In this document: positions 7,089 through 16,323 of the stretch, piece after piece
Layout of the letters: each line of letters starts with the position of its first letter
Numbering within the stretch: the stretch's first letter is position 1
Origin: Gordonibacter massiliensis (ex Traore et al. 2017)
GTDB taxonomy: Bacteria > Actinomycetota > Coriobacteriia > Coriobacteriales > Eggerthellaceae
NCBI GenBank assembly: GCA_900170005.1
Contig: LT827128.1
Coordinates: 2,786,168 to 2,850,167 of the forward strand
Direction of reading: 5' to 3'
Length of the DNA stretch: 64,000 bases
The notes under the pieces: generated by a model
What the model saw: only the letters and a program-made list of their open reading frames with translations
Told to the model about the DNA's origin: nothing
Database searches by the model: none
Translations under genes and position numbers: made by a program

Positions 7089-8054
7089 ATGGTTGCCAAG
7101 GAGAACATGAAAAAGACGGCGAGTAGGGTTGCCGCTCTTGCGGTATGCGCGCTGCTGTGTGCGGTTTCCCTGGGCTCGCTTGGATGCGCGGCTGGCGAAA
7201 CTACGGTCGAGAAGCCCGAATCCGGCTCGCCCGCGACCGACGAGCCTTCGGGCGACGAAGGCTCCGCGGAGAGCGGGCGCGATTCGCAGCGCGTCTCCGC
7301 CGATGGGTTTGTCGATGCGCTCGATCGGTCCGTTTCCTATGCGGTGGATCGCGAGGTGTACCACAACGTGACGGTTGACACCTCGTCGGGGTATTTGACG
7401 GAACGCGACGGGCTGAACTTCCATGTTGAATATCCGCAGATGAAGGGCCTCTCCGAGGAGAAGGAAGCCGTCGTCAACGAGGCCGCTCGCGACCGCGCCA
7501 TGCTGTGGGTGGACAAGATGTACCTCGACCCCTCCGGCGACGTGCAGAAATTCCTCCGCAATCACAACGCCACCGAAGGCAAGTACCTGGGCAGCCAAGT
7601 GGAAAGCTTCATCACCCGCAACGACGAGCATTCCATGAGCATCGCATTCGTCGACAACTACATGATAGGGTCGGTGTATTCCGAATACCGCGACCTGCGC
7701 ACGCTCAACGTCAATCTCGACACGGGCGAGCGATGGCACTACACCAACGAGATCGTGAAGGCGACGCCCGAGTTCGCGACGCTCTGGCTCGAGCGATCGC
7801 GCGAGCAGCGCGGCAGCACGGCGCTGCACGAGCGCGTGCCGCTCGACGACGTTGTGGCCATCCTCCAAAACGACGACCGGATCGCCAACCGCTATTTCAG
7901 CGACTTCTTCGTCGATGCGGATGGGAACATCTGCATCGCGATCTCCTACCACGTGGGCGACGACGTGGGCATCGCGCGCGGTTTCACCTGGGCCTCGTTC
8001 TCGAGGGAAGAGTTGGAACCCTATCGTGTCGAGAGCCCGTTCTGGTCGATGTGA
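7089..8054 (+). CDS. Predicted lipoprotein, DUF3298/RsiV-like
   Basis: The 321-residue protein starts at ATG 7089, with AAGGGAG 6 bp upstream. The signal peptide ends in the lipobox LGSLGC, so it should be a lipid-anchored extracytoplasmic protein. A Ser/Glu/Gly-rich linker follows (about 35-70), then a compact alpha-beta domain. The stretch YSEYRDLRTLNVNLDTGERW and the ending ISYHVGDDVGIARG resemble DUF3298 domains found in RsiV-type anti-sigma factors and exported lysozyme-binding proteins. No adjacent sigma factor gene is present, so an anti-sigma role is not supported. It stands alone between the toxin-antitoxin-like locus and lysA. Confidence 0.6.
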   Translation: MVAKENMKKTASRVAALAVCALLCAVSLGSLGCAAGETTVEKPESGSPATDEPSGDEGSAESGRDSQRVSADGFVDALDRSVSYAVDREVYHNVTVDTSSGYLTERDGLNFHVEYPQMKGLSEEKEAVVNEAARDRAMLWVDKMYLDPSGDVQKFLRNHNATEGKYLGSQVESFITRNDEHSMSIAFVDNYMIGSVYSEYRDLRTLNVNLDTGERWHYTNEIVKATPEFATLWLERSREQRGSTALHERVPLDDVVAILQNDDRIANRYFSDFFVDADGNICIAISYHVGDDVGIARGFTWASFSREELEPYRVESPFWSM

Positions 8055-8211
8055 TCCGCCGTTTTGCGATCCTGCGGCATTCGGCCGGACGCACGGGGCG
8101 AAAGCGGCTGTTCGCCGTGTAATATTCCTCTTTTTAACCGGCCTGAAAACCGCCTTTCGCATGGCAATGTTAGACTGGGCGAAACCCAAGGTGGACACGA
8201 AAGGATAACGC

Positions 8212-9567
8212 ATGTCCCTCCCTGCAGCCGATACGAGCAAACAACCCGACAACCGCACGACCATGGACCTGGGCGCGGTGCTGCCCATGACGGCCGACGT
8301 GAAGGACGACCACTTGTACGTGGGCGGCGTCGATATGGTGGAGTTGGCGCATGAGATGGGCACGGCCCTGTACGTCATGGACGAGGCCGATCTGCGCCAC
8401 CGCATGGCGACGTACCGCGAGGCGTTCCGCAGCCGCTACCCCAACTCCGACATCGCGTTCGCCAGCAAGGCGTTCCTCAACAAGGAGATGGCGCGCATCG
8501 TGAACGAAGAGGACCTGTGCCTGGACGTGTCGGGCGGCGGCGAGCTGGCCGTGGCGCAGGCGGCCGGCTTCCCCATGGAGCGCGTGGTGGTGCACGGCAA
8601 CAACAAGACGCCGCTCGAGCTGCGCGAGGCCATCCAGGCGGGCGTCGGGCGCATCGTCATCGACAGCCGCATCGAGCTGGCGCGCATCTCGGAAATCGCG
8701 GGTGATCTGGGCGTCGAGCAGGCCATCTACATGCGCATCACGCCGGGCGTGGAGGCCGACACGCACGAGTACATCCGCACGGGTTGCGAGGACAGCAAGT
8801 TCGGCTTCAACATGCGCGACGACTGGGCGTTCAACTGCGTGAAGGACGTGCTCGCGGCACCGAACGTGCGGCTGGCGGGCCTGCACTGCCACATAGGCTC
8901 GCAGATATTCGCGCTGCACTCCTACCCCGAGGCCGTGGAGATCATGGTGGAGCTCATGGCCCGCATCCGCGACGAGTACGGCTACGAGATCGACGAGTTC
9001 GACGTGGGCGGCGGCGTGGGCATCGCCTACGCGGCCGACGACCAGCCGGCTTCCATCGACCAGTTCGCCGAGATCGTGACCTCGTCGGTGCGGGAGGCCT
9101 GCGCCAAGCACGGCGTGAAAGAGCCGCGCCTGCTCACCGAGCCGGGGCGCAGCATCGTGGCGAACGCGGGGGTGACGCTGTACACGGTGGGCATCCTGAA
9201 AACGCTGCCCGGCATCCGCAAGTACGTGGCCGTAGACGGCGGCATGTCCGACAACATCCGCACGGCGCTCTACCATGCGAACTACGAGCCCGTCATTGCC
9301 AACAAGGCCGGCCAGCCGCGCACCGAGATCGTGACCATTGCCGGCAAGCACTGCGAGAGCGGCGACGCCGTGGTCATCGACATGCCGCTGCAGCATCCCG
9401 ACCTGGGCGACATCGTGTGCGTGTTCGGCACGGGCGCGTACTGCTACACTATGGCCAGCAACTACAACGGCCAGCCGCGCCCGGCCATCGTGTTCGTGAA
9501 GGATGGCGAGGCGCGCGTGACCACGCGCCGGGAAACGTACGCGGATCTCATGAGCCGGGACATTTAG
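8212..9567 (+). CDS. lysA: Diaminopimelate decarboxylase
   Basis: LysA removes CO2 from meso-diaminopimelate to give L-lysine, using PLP. The 451-residue protein has an alanine-racemase-fold TIM barrel followed by a beta domain. The PLP lysine is in AFASKAFLNKE. HCHIGSQ, the glycine loop VGGGVGIAY, and the substrate and PLP motifs TEPGRSIVANAG, CESGD and GTGAYCYTMASNYNG are all present. An AAAGGA site precedes the ATG. The homoserine dehydrogenase gene follows after 22 bp, so the two form an aspartate-family amino acid operon. Confidence 0.96.
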   Translation: MSLPAADTSKQPDNRTTMDLGAVLPMTADVKDDHLYVGGVDMVELAHEMGTALYVMDEADLRHRMATYREAFRSRYPNSDIAFASKAFLNKEMARIVNEEDLCLDVSGGGELAVAQAAGFPMERVVVHGNNKTPLELREAIQAGVGRIVIDSRIELARISEIAGDLGVEQAIYMRITPGVEADTHEYIRTGCEDSKFGFNMRDDWAFNCVKDVLAAPNVRLAGLHCHIGSQIFALHSYPEAVEIMVELMARIRDEYGYEIDEFDVGGGVGIAYAADDQPASIDQFAEIVTSSVREACAKHGVKEPRLLTEPGRSIVANAGVTLYTVGILKTLPGIRKYVAVDGGMSDNIRTALYHANYEPVIANKAGQPRTEIVTIAGKHCESGDAVVIDMPLQHPDLGDIVCVFGTGAYCYTMASNYNGQPRPAIVFVKDGEARVTTRRETYADLMSRDI

Positions 9568-9589
9568 GAACCAAGAAAGGGAAACGAAC

Positions 9590-10873
9590 ATGGCGGTAAA
9601 ACTGGGGCTCGTCGGCACGGGAACGGTCGGCGGCGGATGCATCGACATCCTGAAGAACCACGGCGAGGAGTTCAAGCGCCACTACGGCATCGACGTCGAG
9701 CTGGTGCGCGTGTGCTCGCGCAACCCCGAGCAGGCGCTCGAGCACGGTGTGGAGGACATCTTCACGCAGGACTACCAGGACATCCTGAACGACCCGGACG
9801 TCGACATCGTCATCGAGCTCATCGGCGGCACCACCGTGGCCCGCGACGTGGTGCTGGGCGCCCTGCGCGCCGGCAAGAACGTGGTCACGGCCAACAAGGC
9901 GCTCATGGCCACGTACGGCGAGGAGGTCATGGGCGCGGCGGCCGAGGCCGGCAAGGAGATCGCGTTCGAGGCCAGCGTGGGCGGCGGCATCCCCATCATC
10001 GACCCCATGAAGCACTCGCTCATCGCGAACCGCATCGATTCCGTCATGGGCATCGTGAACGGCACGACGAACTACATGCTCACCCGCATGGCCGAAGACG
10101 ACATGCCTTACGCCGATGTGCTGGCCGAGGCGCAGGCGAAGGGCTTCGCCGAGGCCGACCCCACCGCCGACGTGGACGGCTTGGACGCGGCGGCGAAGAT
10201 CGCCATCCTGGCCTCCATCGCCTTCAACTCGCGCGTGACCATCAACGACGTGCACGCCGAGGGCATTCGCAATATCACGCCGCTCGACCTGGAGATCGCG
10301 AAGGACATGGGCTACTGCGTGAAGCTGCTGGCCCACGCCCACCGCACCGAAGAGGGCATCGACGTGCGCGTGCACCCCACCATGCTGCCGCTGAACCATC
10401 AGCTGGCCACCGTGAACGGCGTGTACAACGCCATCTACGTGGTGGGCGACGCCGTGGGCGAGACCATGTTCTTCGGCGAGGGCGCGGGCTCGGGACCGGC
10501 CGCGAGCGCCGTCATGGGCGACGTGCTGGAAGTGGCGCGCCACCTGCAGGCGGGCATCCCGCCGTTCGTGGGCTGCACCTGCACCGACGAGCTGCCGCTC
10601 GTTCCCATGGAGGAGCTCAAGACGAAGTACTACATCCGCTTCGCCGTGGCCGACCGCTCCGGCGTGCTGGCGGCCATGGCCGGCGTGTTCGCCGACCACA
10701 ACGTCAGCGTGCACTCGGTCATCCAGCGCGGCAAGAAGGACGGCAACACCGTCGACATCACCTACGTCACCCACACCGCGCGCGAGAAGAGCGTGCGCGC
10801 CGTGCTGGCCGACATCGCCAAGCTCGACGACGTGCTGCGCGAGGAGCCCAGCGTCATCCGCGTGGAGGACTAG
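9590..10873 (+). CDS. hom: Homoserine dehydrogenase
   Basis: The enzyme reduces aspartate semialdehyde to homoserine, the branch point to threonine and methionine. The 427-residue protein starts with the Rossmann motif GLVGTGTVGGGCIDIL. The middle holds the catalytic domain, including TANKALMATYG, EASVGGGIPII and GIVNGTTNYML. The C-terminal 80 residues form an ACT domain (FAVADRSGVLAAMAGVFADH), usual for threonine feedback. AAGAAAGGG precedes the ATG. It is co-transcribed with lysA; metA and metY, which use its product, lie at 24683-27150. Confidence 0.96.
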   Translation: MAVKLGLVGTGTVGGGCIDILKNHGEEFKRHYGIDVELVRVCSRNPEQALEHGVEDIFTQDYQDILNDPDVDIVIELIGGTTVARDVVLGALRAGKNVVTANKALMATYGEEVMGAAAEAGKEIAFEASVGGGIPIIDPMKHSLIANRIDSVMGIVNGTTNYMLTRMAEDDMPYADVLAEAQAKGFAEADPTADVDGLDAAAKIAILASIAFNSRVTINDVHAEGIRNITPLDLEIAKDMGYCVKLLAHAHRTEEGIDVRVHPTMLPLNHQLATVNGVYNAIYVVGDAVGETMFFGEGAGSGPAASAVMGDVLEVARHLQAGIPPFVGCTCTDELPLVPMEELKTKYYIRFAVADRSGVLAAMAGVFADHNVSVHSVIQRGKKDGNTVDITYVTHTAREKSVRAVLADIAKLDDVLREEPSVIRVED

Positions 10874-10978
10874 CGCATCCGGCGCCTTTCCGTCCTCGGC
10901 GCTCGCGCGTCGGGCGGGGAGGAAAGGGCGTTGCGCTATACTGGTAGGAAAGCACGTTCGCAGATAAGAGAGGATTCC

Positions 10979-11206
10979 ATGGTTGAGATAAAGAGCATAC
11001 CGAAAGCCGCACGCGGTTTGCGTGTCTTGACCGACGAGGTACTTGACGGCTTTGCCATCGAAGACGTCAAATGCCGGTCGTGCAGCGGCTACGGCAACTG
11101 CGGTTACAAAAGCATGTACCTGAACCCTGCCGGCGGCGTGGTGTCCATCTGCATGAACCGTCGAGAGCAGCTGCAGAAGAAGCGCGACGGCGTCCCTGCC
11201 GAGTAG
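10979..11206 (+). CDS. Small Cys-rich protein of unknown function
   Basis: The 75-residue protein begins MVEIKSIPKAARGLRVL and has the cluster CRSCSGYGNCGYKSMYLNP, with a fourth cysteine near ICMNRREQL. Four cysteines could bind zinc or a cluster, though the spacing is not a standard zinc ribbon. AGAGAGG lies just before the ATG, and a TATACT box at about 10937 suggests its own promoter. A strong hairpin terminator follows. I do not recognise the family. Confidence 0.65.
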   Translation: MVEIKSIPKAARGLRVLTDEVLDGFAIEDVKCRSCSGYGNCGYKSMYLNPAGGVVSICMNRREQLQKKRDGVPAE

Positions 11207-11260
11207 CGCCGAGGCAATCCTCGTCACGGAAAACCATCCTATAGCTGGATCCGAGCTCGA

Positions 11261-11288
11261 CGGCCAGCGCCTTGCGAGGCGCTGGCCG
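11261..11288 (+). terminator. Rho-independent-like terminator
   Basis: Perfect 12-bp stem CGGCCAGCGCCT/AGGCGCTGGCCG with a TGCG loop, followed by TTCGTTT. It ends the small Cys-rich gene. Confidence 0.7.
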
Positions 11289-11502
11289 TTCGTTTGCCGG
11301 CGGTCGCATGCCGGACCCTGTCGCTTTTCGCGCGCTTCGTGTGCGCAACGTCGAGAAGCTGTGGCCGTCTTGTGGCGGTAAGGTCTTGATTGGGTGACGG
11401 CGGCGGAAAACGATCGCAATAGTCTTATTTTATAACTAAATACATTTCCTCGCCTTCCATCGTCCGAGAAGCGGACGGGGCGTAGGAGCGGGAAGGTTCG
11501 TC

Positions 11503-11919
11503 GTGAGAGGTTTTCTTGAGCGTTTGCAGTGGAAGCTGGCCGCGTGGATGCAGGGTCGCAACGGCGTGGACGGGTTGTCGAACTTCCTCATGGGCGTGGG
11601 CATCATCCTCATCCTCGCCTCCATTGTTCCCGGACTCGACCTGTTATCGTGGTTCGCGCTGGTGTTTTTGCTGGTGGCGGTGCTGCGCAGCTTCTCGAAG
11701 AACGTTTCGGCCCGGTCGAAGGAGAACGAGGCTTTCGAGCGTGTCGCCGAAAAACCCAAGCGCTGGTTCGCGCTGAGGCGCAAGATGTGGACGAACCGCA
11801 AAACCACGCGCTACTTCAAGTGCAAGGGCTGCGGCACGGTGCTGTCGGTTCCGCGCGGCAAGGGCACGTTGCGCGTGGTGTGCCCGAAATGCAAGACCGA
11901 GACCATGAAGAAGTCGTAA
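11503..11919 (+). CDS. Membrane protein with C-terminal zinc ribbon
   Basis: The 138-residue protein has two adjacent membrane helices (about 26-60: FLMGVGIILILASIVPGLDL then FALVFLLVAVL), a basic linker, and a C-terminal zinc ribbon with CKGCGTVLSVPRGKG and CPKCKTE, i.e. two CxxC knuckles. I use the GTG at 11503 with GGGAAGG upstream. It sits 9 bp before the MarR gene, so the two are probably co-transcribed. The zinc ribbon should face the cytoplasm. Function unknown. Confidence 0.75.
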   Translation: MRGFLERLQWKLAAWMQGRNGVDGLSNFLMGVGIILILASIVPGLDLLSWFALVFLLVAVLRSFSKNVSARSKENEAFERVAEKPKRWFALRRKMWTNRKTTRYFKCKGCGTVLSVPRGKGTLRVVCPKCKTETMKKS

Positions 11920-11928
11920 GGGACGACG

Positions 11929-12369
11929 GTGGACATAAACGACTTCAGGCGCGAGTTCTTCGTCGTGACGTGCAACATGCAGAAGCTGATGCACGACACG
12001 GTGGCGCCCGTGTGCCTGCAGCACGGCGTGACGCTGCAGCAAATGCACGTGCTGCTTGAGCTGGTGGGCACGCCGGGGCAGACGTCGACCCAGCTGAGCG
12101 AGCGTGCCGGCATCTTGCGCACGAACTTCTCCAGCGTGTTCCACAAGCTGGAGGAACGGGGGTTGGCGGAGCGTCGTCGCAGCGAGCACGACCACCGCTC
12201 CTACGAGCTGCGCGCCACCGCCGAGGGCCGCGCCCTGCTCGAGCGCATCGACGCGGACGTCAGGAGCCGCTACGGCGAAGCGTTCGAGCAGGAGCCGCCG
12301 GAAACGTTCGAGACCATCCTCGCCGGCATGCGCGCCCTCAGCGCCTTTTCCGCGAAACTGGGACGCTAG
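11929..12369 (+). CDS. MarR family transcriptional regulator
   Basis: The 146-residue protein has the MarR winged helix: QMHVLLELVGTPGQTSTQLS, recognition helix AGILRTNFSSVFHKLEERG, and wing RRRSEHDHRSYELRATAEG. Helices at both ends form the dimer interface. GTG start with AAGGGA upstream. It lies in a tight run (11503-14051) with a zinc-ribbon membrane protein, a DUF5685-like protein and a J-domain protein. Its ligand is unknown. Confidence 0.85.
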   Translation: MDINDFRREFFVVTCNMQKLMHDTVAPVCLQHGVTLQQMHVLLELVGTPGQTSTQLSERAGILRTNFSSVFHKLEERGLAERRRSEHDHRSYELRATAEGRALLERIDADVRSRYGEAFEQEPPETFETILAGMRALSAFSAKLGR

Positions 12370-12370
12370 C

Positions 12371-13243
12371 ATGTTCGGTTACGTGATGCCCCGCATGGAG
12401 GATCTGTCGCAGGAGGAGCGAGAGCGCTACCATGCCGCGTACTGCGGCGTGTGCCGCGCGTTGGGCGAGCGCTGCGGACAGCGCTGCCGGGTCGCGCTCA
12501 CCTACGACATGACGTTCTTGGCCTTGCTGCTGGGCTCGCTGTACGAGCCTGAGGAGCGGCGGGGCTGCAAGCGCTGCGCTCCGCACCCGTTGAAGCCGCA
12601 TGAATACGCGTGCTCGGAATGCGTCGACTACGCGGCCGACATGACGGTGGCGCTGGTGTACCACAAATGCCTCGACGATTGGAACGACGACCGTAGCGGG
12701 TGGGCGCGCGCCTACGCCGCGCTGTTGGAGAAATCGTACCGCGCCGTGCGCGAGCGGCACCCCCGCACGTGCGCGGCCATCGAGGAGGGCCTGGCCGACA
12801 TCGGACGCCTCGAGCAGGCGGCCGCGGCGGCGGAAAGCGCCGACGAAGCGCCGCCTCCCGACGCGGCGGCCAACCGGTTCGGCGCGCTGCTGGGCGAGGT
12901 GTTCGTCTACCGCGACGACTTCTGGGCCGACGGTTTGCGCAGTTTGGGCGCGAAGTTGGGCAAGCTCGTGTACGTGATGGACGCGGCGCTGGACATGGAC
13001 GACGACCGCGCGTCGGGCAACTACAATCCGCTCGTCGCCTTGGACGCGCGGCCGCAGGACGTGCGCGAGGATTTGGAGCTGCTGGCGGCCGACGCCGCGG
13101 CGGCGTTCGAGAAGCTGCCGCTCGAGCGGGATGCGCGCGTGCTGCGCAGCGTGCTGTACGCGGGCGTGTGGCAGAAGTACCGCGCGAAGGAAGAGAAGCT
13201 GGCGAAGCAAGCGAAGGAAGACAAGGAGGCGCGCCGTGGTTGA
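12371..13243 (+). CDS. DUF5685-like cysteine-rich helical protein
   Basis: The 290-residue protein opens MFGYVMPRMEDLSQEE and has two cysteine groups, YCGVCRALGERCGQRC and CKRCAPHPLKPHEYACSEC, followed by a long helical region with DDWNDDR and MDAALDMDDDRASGNYNPL. This matches DUF5685-type proteins as I recall them, whose function is unknown. The Asp-rich helices loosely recall isoprenoid-synthase-like folds. It starts right after the marR stop and overlaps the J-domain gene by 8 bp, so the products are likely made together. The C-terminal tail is very Lys/Glu-rich. Confidence 0.6.
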   Translation: MFGYVMPRMEDLSQEERERYHAAYCGVCRALGERCGQRCRVALTYDMTFLALLLGSLYEPEERRGCKRCAPHPLKPHEYACSECVDYAADMTVALVYHKCLDDWNDDRSGWARAYAALLEKSYRAVRERHPRTCAAIEEGLADIGRLEQAAAAAESADEAPPPDAAANRFGALLGEVFVYRDDFWADGLRSLGAKLGKLVYVMDAALDMDDDRASGNYNPLVALDARPQDVREDLELLAADAAAAFEKLPLERDARVLRSVLYAGVWQKYRAKEEKLAKQAKEDKEARRG

Positions 13244-14051
13244 GAACCCTTACGACGTGTTGGGCGTGAGCCGCGACGCCTCGCTCGACGAGGTTAAGAA
13301 GGCGTACCGCAAGAAGGCGCGCGAGAACCACCCCGATCTGAATCCGAACGATCCGGCCGCGGCCGATCGCATGAACAAGATCAACGAAGCGTACGACCGC
13401 ATCGTAAACCCGGAGAAGTACGAGGCGCGCGATCGCCGCGCTGCGGCCGCCAACGGCGGTCCCGCCGCAGGCTACGGCGGGCCGGGCGGCGCGGCCGGCG
13501 GCCCCGGGTACGGCGGCGCGGGGCCGAACTACGGCGGCCCCGGCAGCGGGCAGGGCGGTTACGGCTCCGAAGGCCCCTACGGCTGGACGGGGGGCTTCGG
13601 GTTCGACTTCGACGATCTGTTCGGCTTCGGCGGTGCGGGGCCCGGCACGCGCGAGCCCATCCACCCCGAGGCGTCGGCGGCCGACAGCCCCGCCATCCGC
13701 AGCGTGATCGACGCCATAAACGCCGGCTTGTTCCAGCAGGCCATCGACCAGCTGAACGCGGTGACCAGCGACGGGCGCAACGCGCGCTGGTACTACCTGA
13801 GCGCGCTCGCCAACGACGGCGCGGGCAACTCGCTCATGGCGTTGGAGCAGATACGCCGCGCCGTGCGCCTCGATCCGAACAACCCCGATTACCAGCGCGC
13901 CCAACGGCAGTTCCAGCAAGCAGGGCAAACCTACCAGCAGGAGGGCCAGGCGCGCGGCTTCAGCATGGGCATCGATCCCATGACCATCTGCTGCGGCATC
14001 TGGTGCTGCGGCCCGGCGATCTGCCGCATGTGCGTGCCGTTCGGGTTCTAG
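13236..14051 (+). CDS. J-domain protein with Gly-rich linker and Cys-rich tail
   Basis: The 271-residue protein starts at GTG 13236 (AAGGAGG 8 bp upstream), inside the previous gene. Residues 4-65 are a J domain with the invariant HPD at 32-34; J domains stimulate Hsp70 ATPase. A Gly/Pro/Tyr-rich stretch (70-130) and a Phe/Asp-rich GFDFDDLFGFGG follow, then a helical TPR-like region (about 150-235). The end is unusual: CCGIWCCGPAICRMCVPFGF. It lacks the DnaJ zinc-finger repeats, so it is a type III J protein, not DnaJ. The nearby DnaK homologue at 14306 is its likely partner. Confidence 0.85.
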   Translation: MVENPYDVLGVSRDASLDEVKKAYRKKARENHPDLNPNDPAAADRMNKINEAYDRIVNPEKYEARDRRAAAANGGPAAGYGGPGGAAGGPGYGGAGPNYGGPGSGQGGYGSEGPYGWTGGFGFDFDDLFGFGGAGPGTREPIHPEASAADSPAIRSVIDAINAGLFQQAIDQLNAVTSDGRNARWYYLSALANDGAGNSLMALEQIRRAVRLDPNNPDYQRAQRQFQQAGQTYQQEGQARGFSMGIDPMTICCGIWCCGPAICRMCVPFGF

Positions 14052-14085
14052 GGAAGGCGGAACGGTTGTGCATGCGGCCATCCTC

Positions 14086-14193
14086 GTAGGGGCGATCTCC
14101 TGATCGCCCGTTCGCGCGAAGCGCGAAAACGCGGCACTCGGTTGCTTTTCCGGCTTCGCCGGAACGGGCGCTCTGGAGAGCGCCCCTACGAAG
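14086..14193. repeat. Composite palindromic intergenic repeat (GTAGGGGCG family)
   Basis: The left half (14086-14130) is identical over 45 nt, in reverse orientation, to 52601-52645. The right half (about 14147-14193) is a diverged copy in the opposite orientation, keeping the CTTCG loop, AACGGGCG and GCGCCCCTAC blocks. The element is therefore two REP-like units head to head, like a BIME. It fills the gap between the J-domain gene and dnaK. Confidence 0.8.
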
Positions 14194-14305
14194 GACGGCC
14201 GAAACCGCACGACTCGGTTAACCGTGCGGCGAACGAACGAGAGCGGACGATTTGAAAAGACGGCTGGCACCGTACGGGCCAACTATCATCGAAAGGAAAC
14301 GAATC

Positions 14306-16078
14306 ATGACAGCGACGATAGGCATCGATCTCGGCACCACGAACAGCTGCGCGGCCACGGTGGAGGGCGGTCGGCCCGTCATCATACCGAACGCGGAGGG
14401 CGAGCGCACCACGCCGAGCGTGGTGGCGTTCTCGAAGGACGGCGAGCGCCTGGTGGGCACCGTCGCGTGCCGCCAGGCGGCGGTGAACCCCGACCGCACC
14501 ATCGCGTCGGTCAAGCGCAACATGGGCAGCAACTGGCGCGTCAACATCGACGGCAAGGCGTTCACGGCGCAGGAGATTTCGGCCATGATCCTGCGCAAGC
14601 TGCGGCGCGACGCCGAGGCGTTCCTCGGGCAGGACGTCACCCAGGCCGTCATCACGGTGCCCGCGTACTTCGACGATGCACAGCGCCAGGCCACGAAGGA
14701 CGCCGGCAAGATCGCGGGCCTCGACGTGCTGCGCATCATCAACGAGCCCACGAGCGCAGCACTGGCCTACGGCCTGGACAACGGCACGCCGCAGAAGGTG
14801 ATGGTGTACGACCTGGGCGGCGGCACGTTCGACGTGTCCATCATCGAGATAGGCGACGGCGTGATCGAGGTGCTGGCCACGTCGGGCGACAACCATCTGG
14901 GCGGCGACGACTTCGACGAGCGCGTGGCGAACTACCTGATCGACCAGTTCAAGCGCGAGCACGGAGAGGACCTGCGCGGCAATCCGGCCGCCCTGCAGCG
15001 CGTGCGCGAAGCGGCCGAGCAGGCGAAGAAGGAGCTCTCTTCGCTCGACTCCGCCCACGTGAACCTGCCCTTCCTCGCGCAGAACGCGAGCGGCCCTTTG
15101 CACCTCGACGCCACCATCACGCGCGCGGCGTTCGACGACATGACGCGCGACCTGGTGGAGCGCACGACCGTTCCCGTGCAGACGGCGCTCAACGACGCCG
15201 GCATCGCCGCCTCCGAGCTGGGTTGCGTGCTGCTGGTGGGCGGTTCCACGCGCACGCCCGCCGTGCAGGCGCACGTGCGCAAGCTCACGGGCCAGGAGCC
15301 GTCGGCCTCCATCAACCCCGACGAGTGCGTGGCCACCGGTGCGGCCATCCAAGCCGCCACGCTGTCCGGCGCGTCCACGGGGCTCGTGCGGGCGAACAGC
15401 CTGCTTCTGCTGGACGTGACCCCCTTGAGCTTGTCCATCGAGACGGTGGGCGGCGTGGCCACGCGTCTCGTGGAGCGCAACACCACGCTGCCCGTGCACT
15501 ACTCGCAGGTGTTCTCCACGGCGGCGGCGTTCCAAACGAGCGTGGAGGTGAAGGTGCTGCAGGGCGAGCGCCCCATGGCCGCCGACAACAAGGCCATCGG
15601 CACGTTCCGCCTCAAGGGCATCAAGCGCGCTCCGGCCGGCGTGCCGCAGATCGAGGTGACGTTCGACATCGACGCGAACGGCATCCTCACCGTGTCGGCG
15701 AAGGACCTGGACACCGGCAAGCAGCAGTCCATCACCATCGACGACTCGGATCGCATGTCCGACGACGAGGTGAACCAGGCTATCCGCGACGCGGAGCTCT
15801 ACGCGTCGCAGGACGAGGCGCGCCGCGACGCCATGGTGGCCCGCGAGGAGGCGCAGCGTTTGGCCAACGAGGCCGACCAAGCGCTCGCGCAGGTGGGCAA
15901 GCAGTTGGAGAAGGACGAGAAGAAGCAGATCAAGGCCGATGTGGCCGCCGTTCGCAAGCTGTTGGGCAAGAAGGTCGACAAGGTGGACGACGCCGACGTG
16001 GCGGCCCTGCGCACGGCTGCCGAGCAGTTGGAGCGCTCGAGCGCCCGCGCTCGCGACCTCGTGGCGCAGAAGGGCTAG
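14306..16078 (+). CDS. dnaK: Hsp70 family chaperone (DnaK homologue)
   Basis: The 590-residue protein has the full Hsp70 ATPase domain: [19 protein letters not shown], phosphate loop [17 protein letters not shown], and [14 protein letters not shown]. The interdomain linker [14 protein letters not shown], the beta-sandwich substrate domain and a shortened helical lid follow. It ends [13 protein letters not shown], lacking the acidic EEVD-like tail and about 40 residues of lid. No grpE or hrcA is adjacent. Together with the type III J protein upstream, this suggests a specialised second DnaK instead of the housekeeping copy. The start is the ATG after GAAAGGAAAC; 54 nt of upstream frame is unlikely coding. 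Confidence 0.9.
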   Translation: MTATIGIDLGTTNSCAATVEGGRPVIIPNAEGERTTPSVVAFSKDGERLVGTVACRQAAVNPDRTIASVKRNMGSNWRVNIDGKAFTAQEISAMILRKLRRDAEAFLGQDVTQAVITVPAYFDDAQRQATKDAGKIAGLDVLRIINEPTSAALAYGLDNGTPQKVMVYDLGGGTFDVSIIEIGDGVIEVLATSGDNHLGGDDFDERVANYLIDQFKREHGEDLRGNPAALQRVREAAEQAKKELSSLDSAHVNLPFLAQNASGPLHLDATITRAAFDDMTRDLVERTTVPVQTALNDAGIAASELGCVLLVGGSTRTPAVQAHVRKLTGQEPSASINPDECVATGAAIQAATLSGASTGLVRANSLLLLDVTPLSLSIETVGGVATRLVERNTTLPVHYSQVFSTAAAFQTSVEVKVLQGERPMAADNKAIGTFRLKGIKRAPAGVPQIEVTFDIDANGILTVSAKDLDTGKQQSITIDDSDRMSDDEVNQAIRDAELYASQDEARRDAMVAREEAQRLANEADQALAQVGKQLEKDEKKQIKADVAAVRKLLGKKVDKVDDADVAALRTAAEQLERSSARARDLVAQKG

Positions 16079-16249
16079 CCGCGGCGAGGGGCTGCACCGG
16101 TTGAAAAGCAGGTTGAAGCCGATGTTTAAAAAGAAGCGATCCGCTAGCTTTTTTAGCACACCCCACTTGAAAGGTATGCAAAAGCGTAAGATAATCTTCT
16201 CATCTGGCCGTATAGGTTGATTCGATGAGGCGATCCCGCTCCTTCGATT

Positions 16250-16277
16250 CCCCCCTCCTTCCTTCGGGGGGGGGGGG
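16250..16277. other. C6...G12 tract between dnaK and the GGDEF/EAL gene
   Basis: CCCCCC (16250-16255), a short linker and an uninterrupted run of 12 G (16266-16277), then TCTTTC. It can fold as a terminator-like hairpin for dnaK. A 12-nt homopolymer is also prone to slipped-strand length change, and it lies 46 bp before the ATG of the next gene. Confidence 0.6.
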
Positions 16278-16323
16278 TCTTTCAACGAGGTCGCACGCAA
16301 CGTGCGGGAGCGAGGAAGCATCA

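Noticed and set aside
16225-16323. Extended N-terminus of the GGDEF/EAL protein from ATG 16225
   Set aside because: No ribosome-binding site, and the added peptide would be encoded by the G12 tract. Kept only as a phase-variation possibility.
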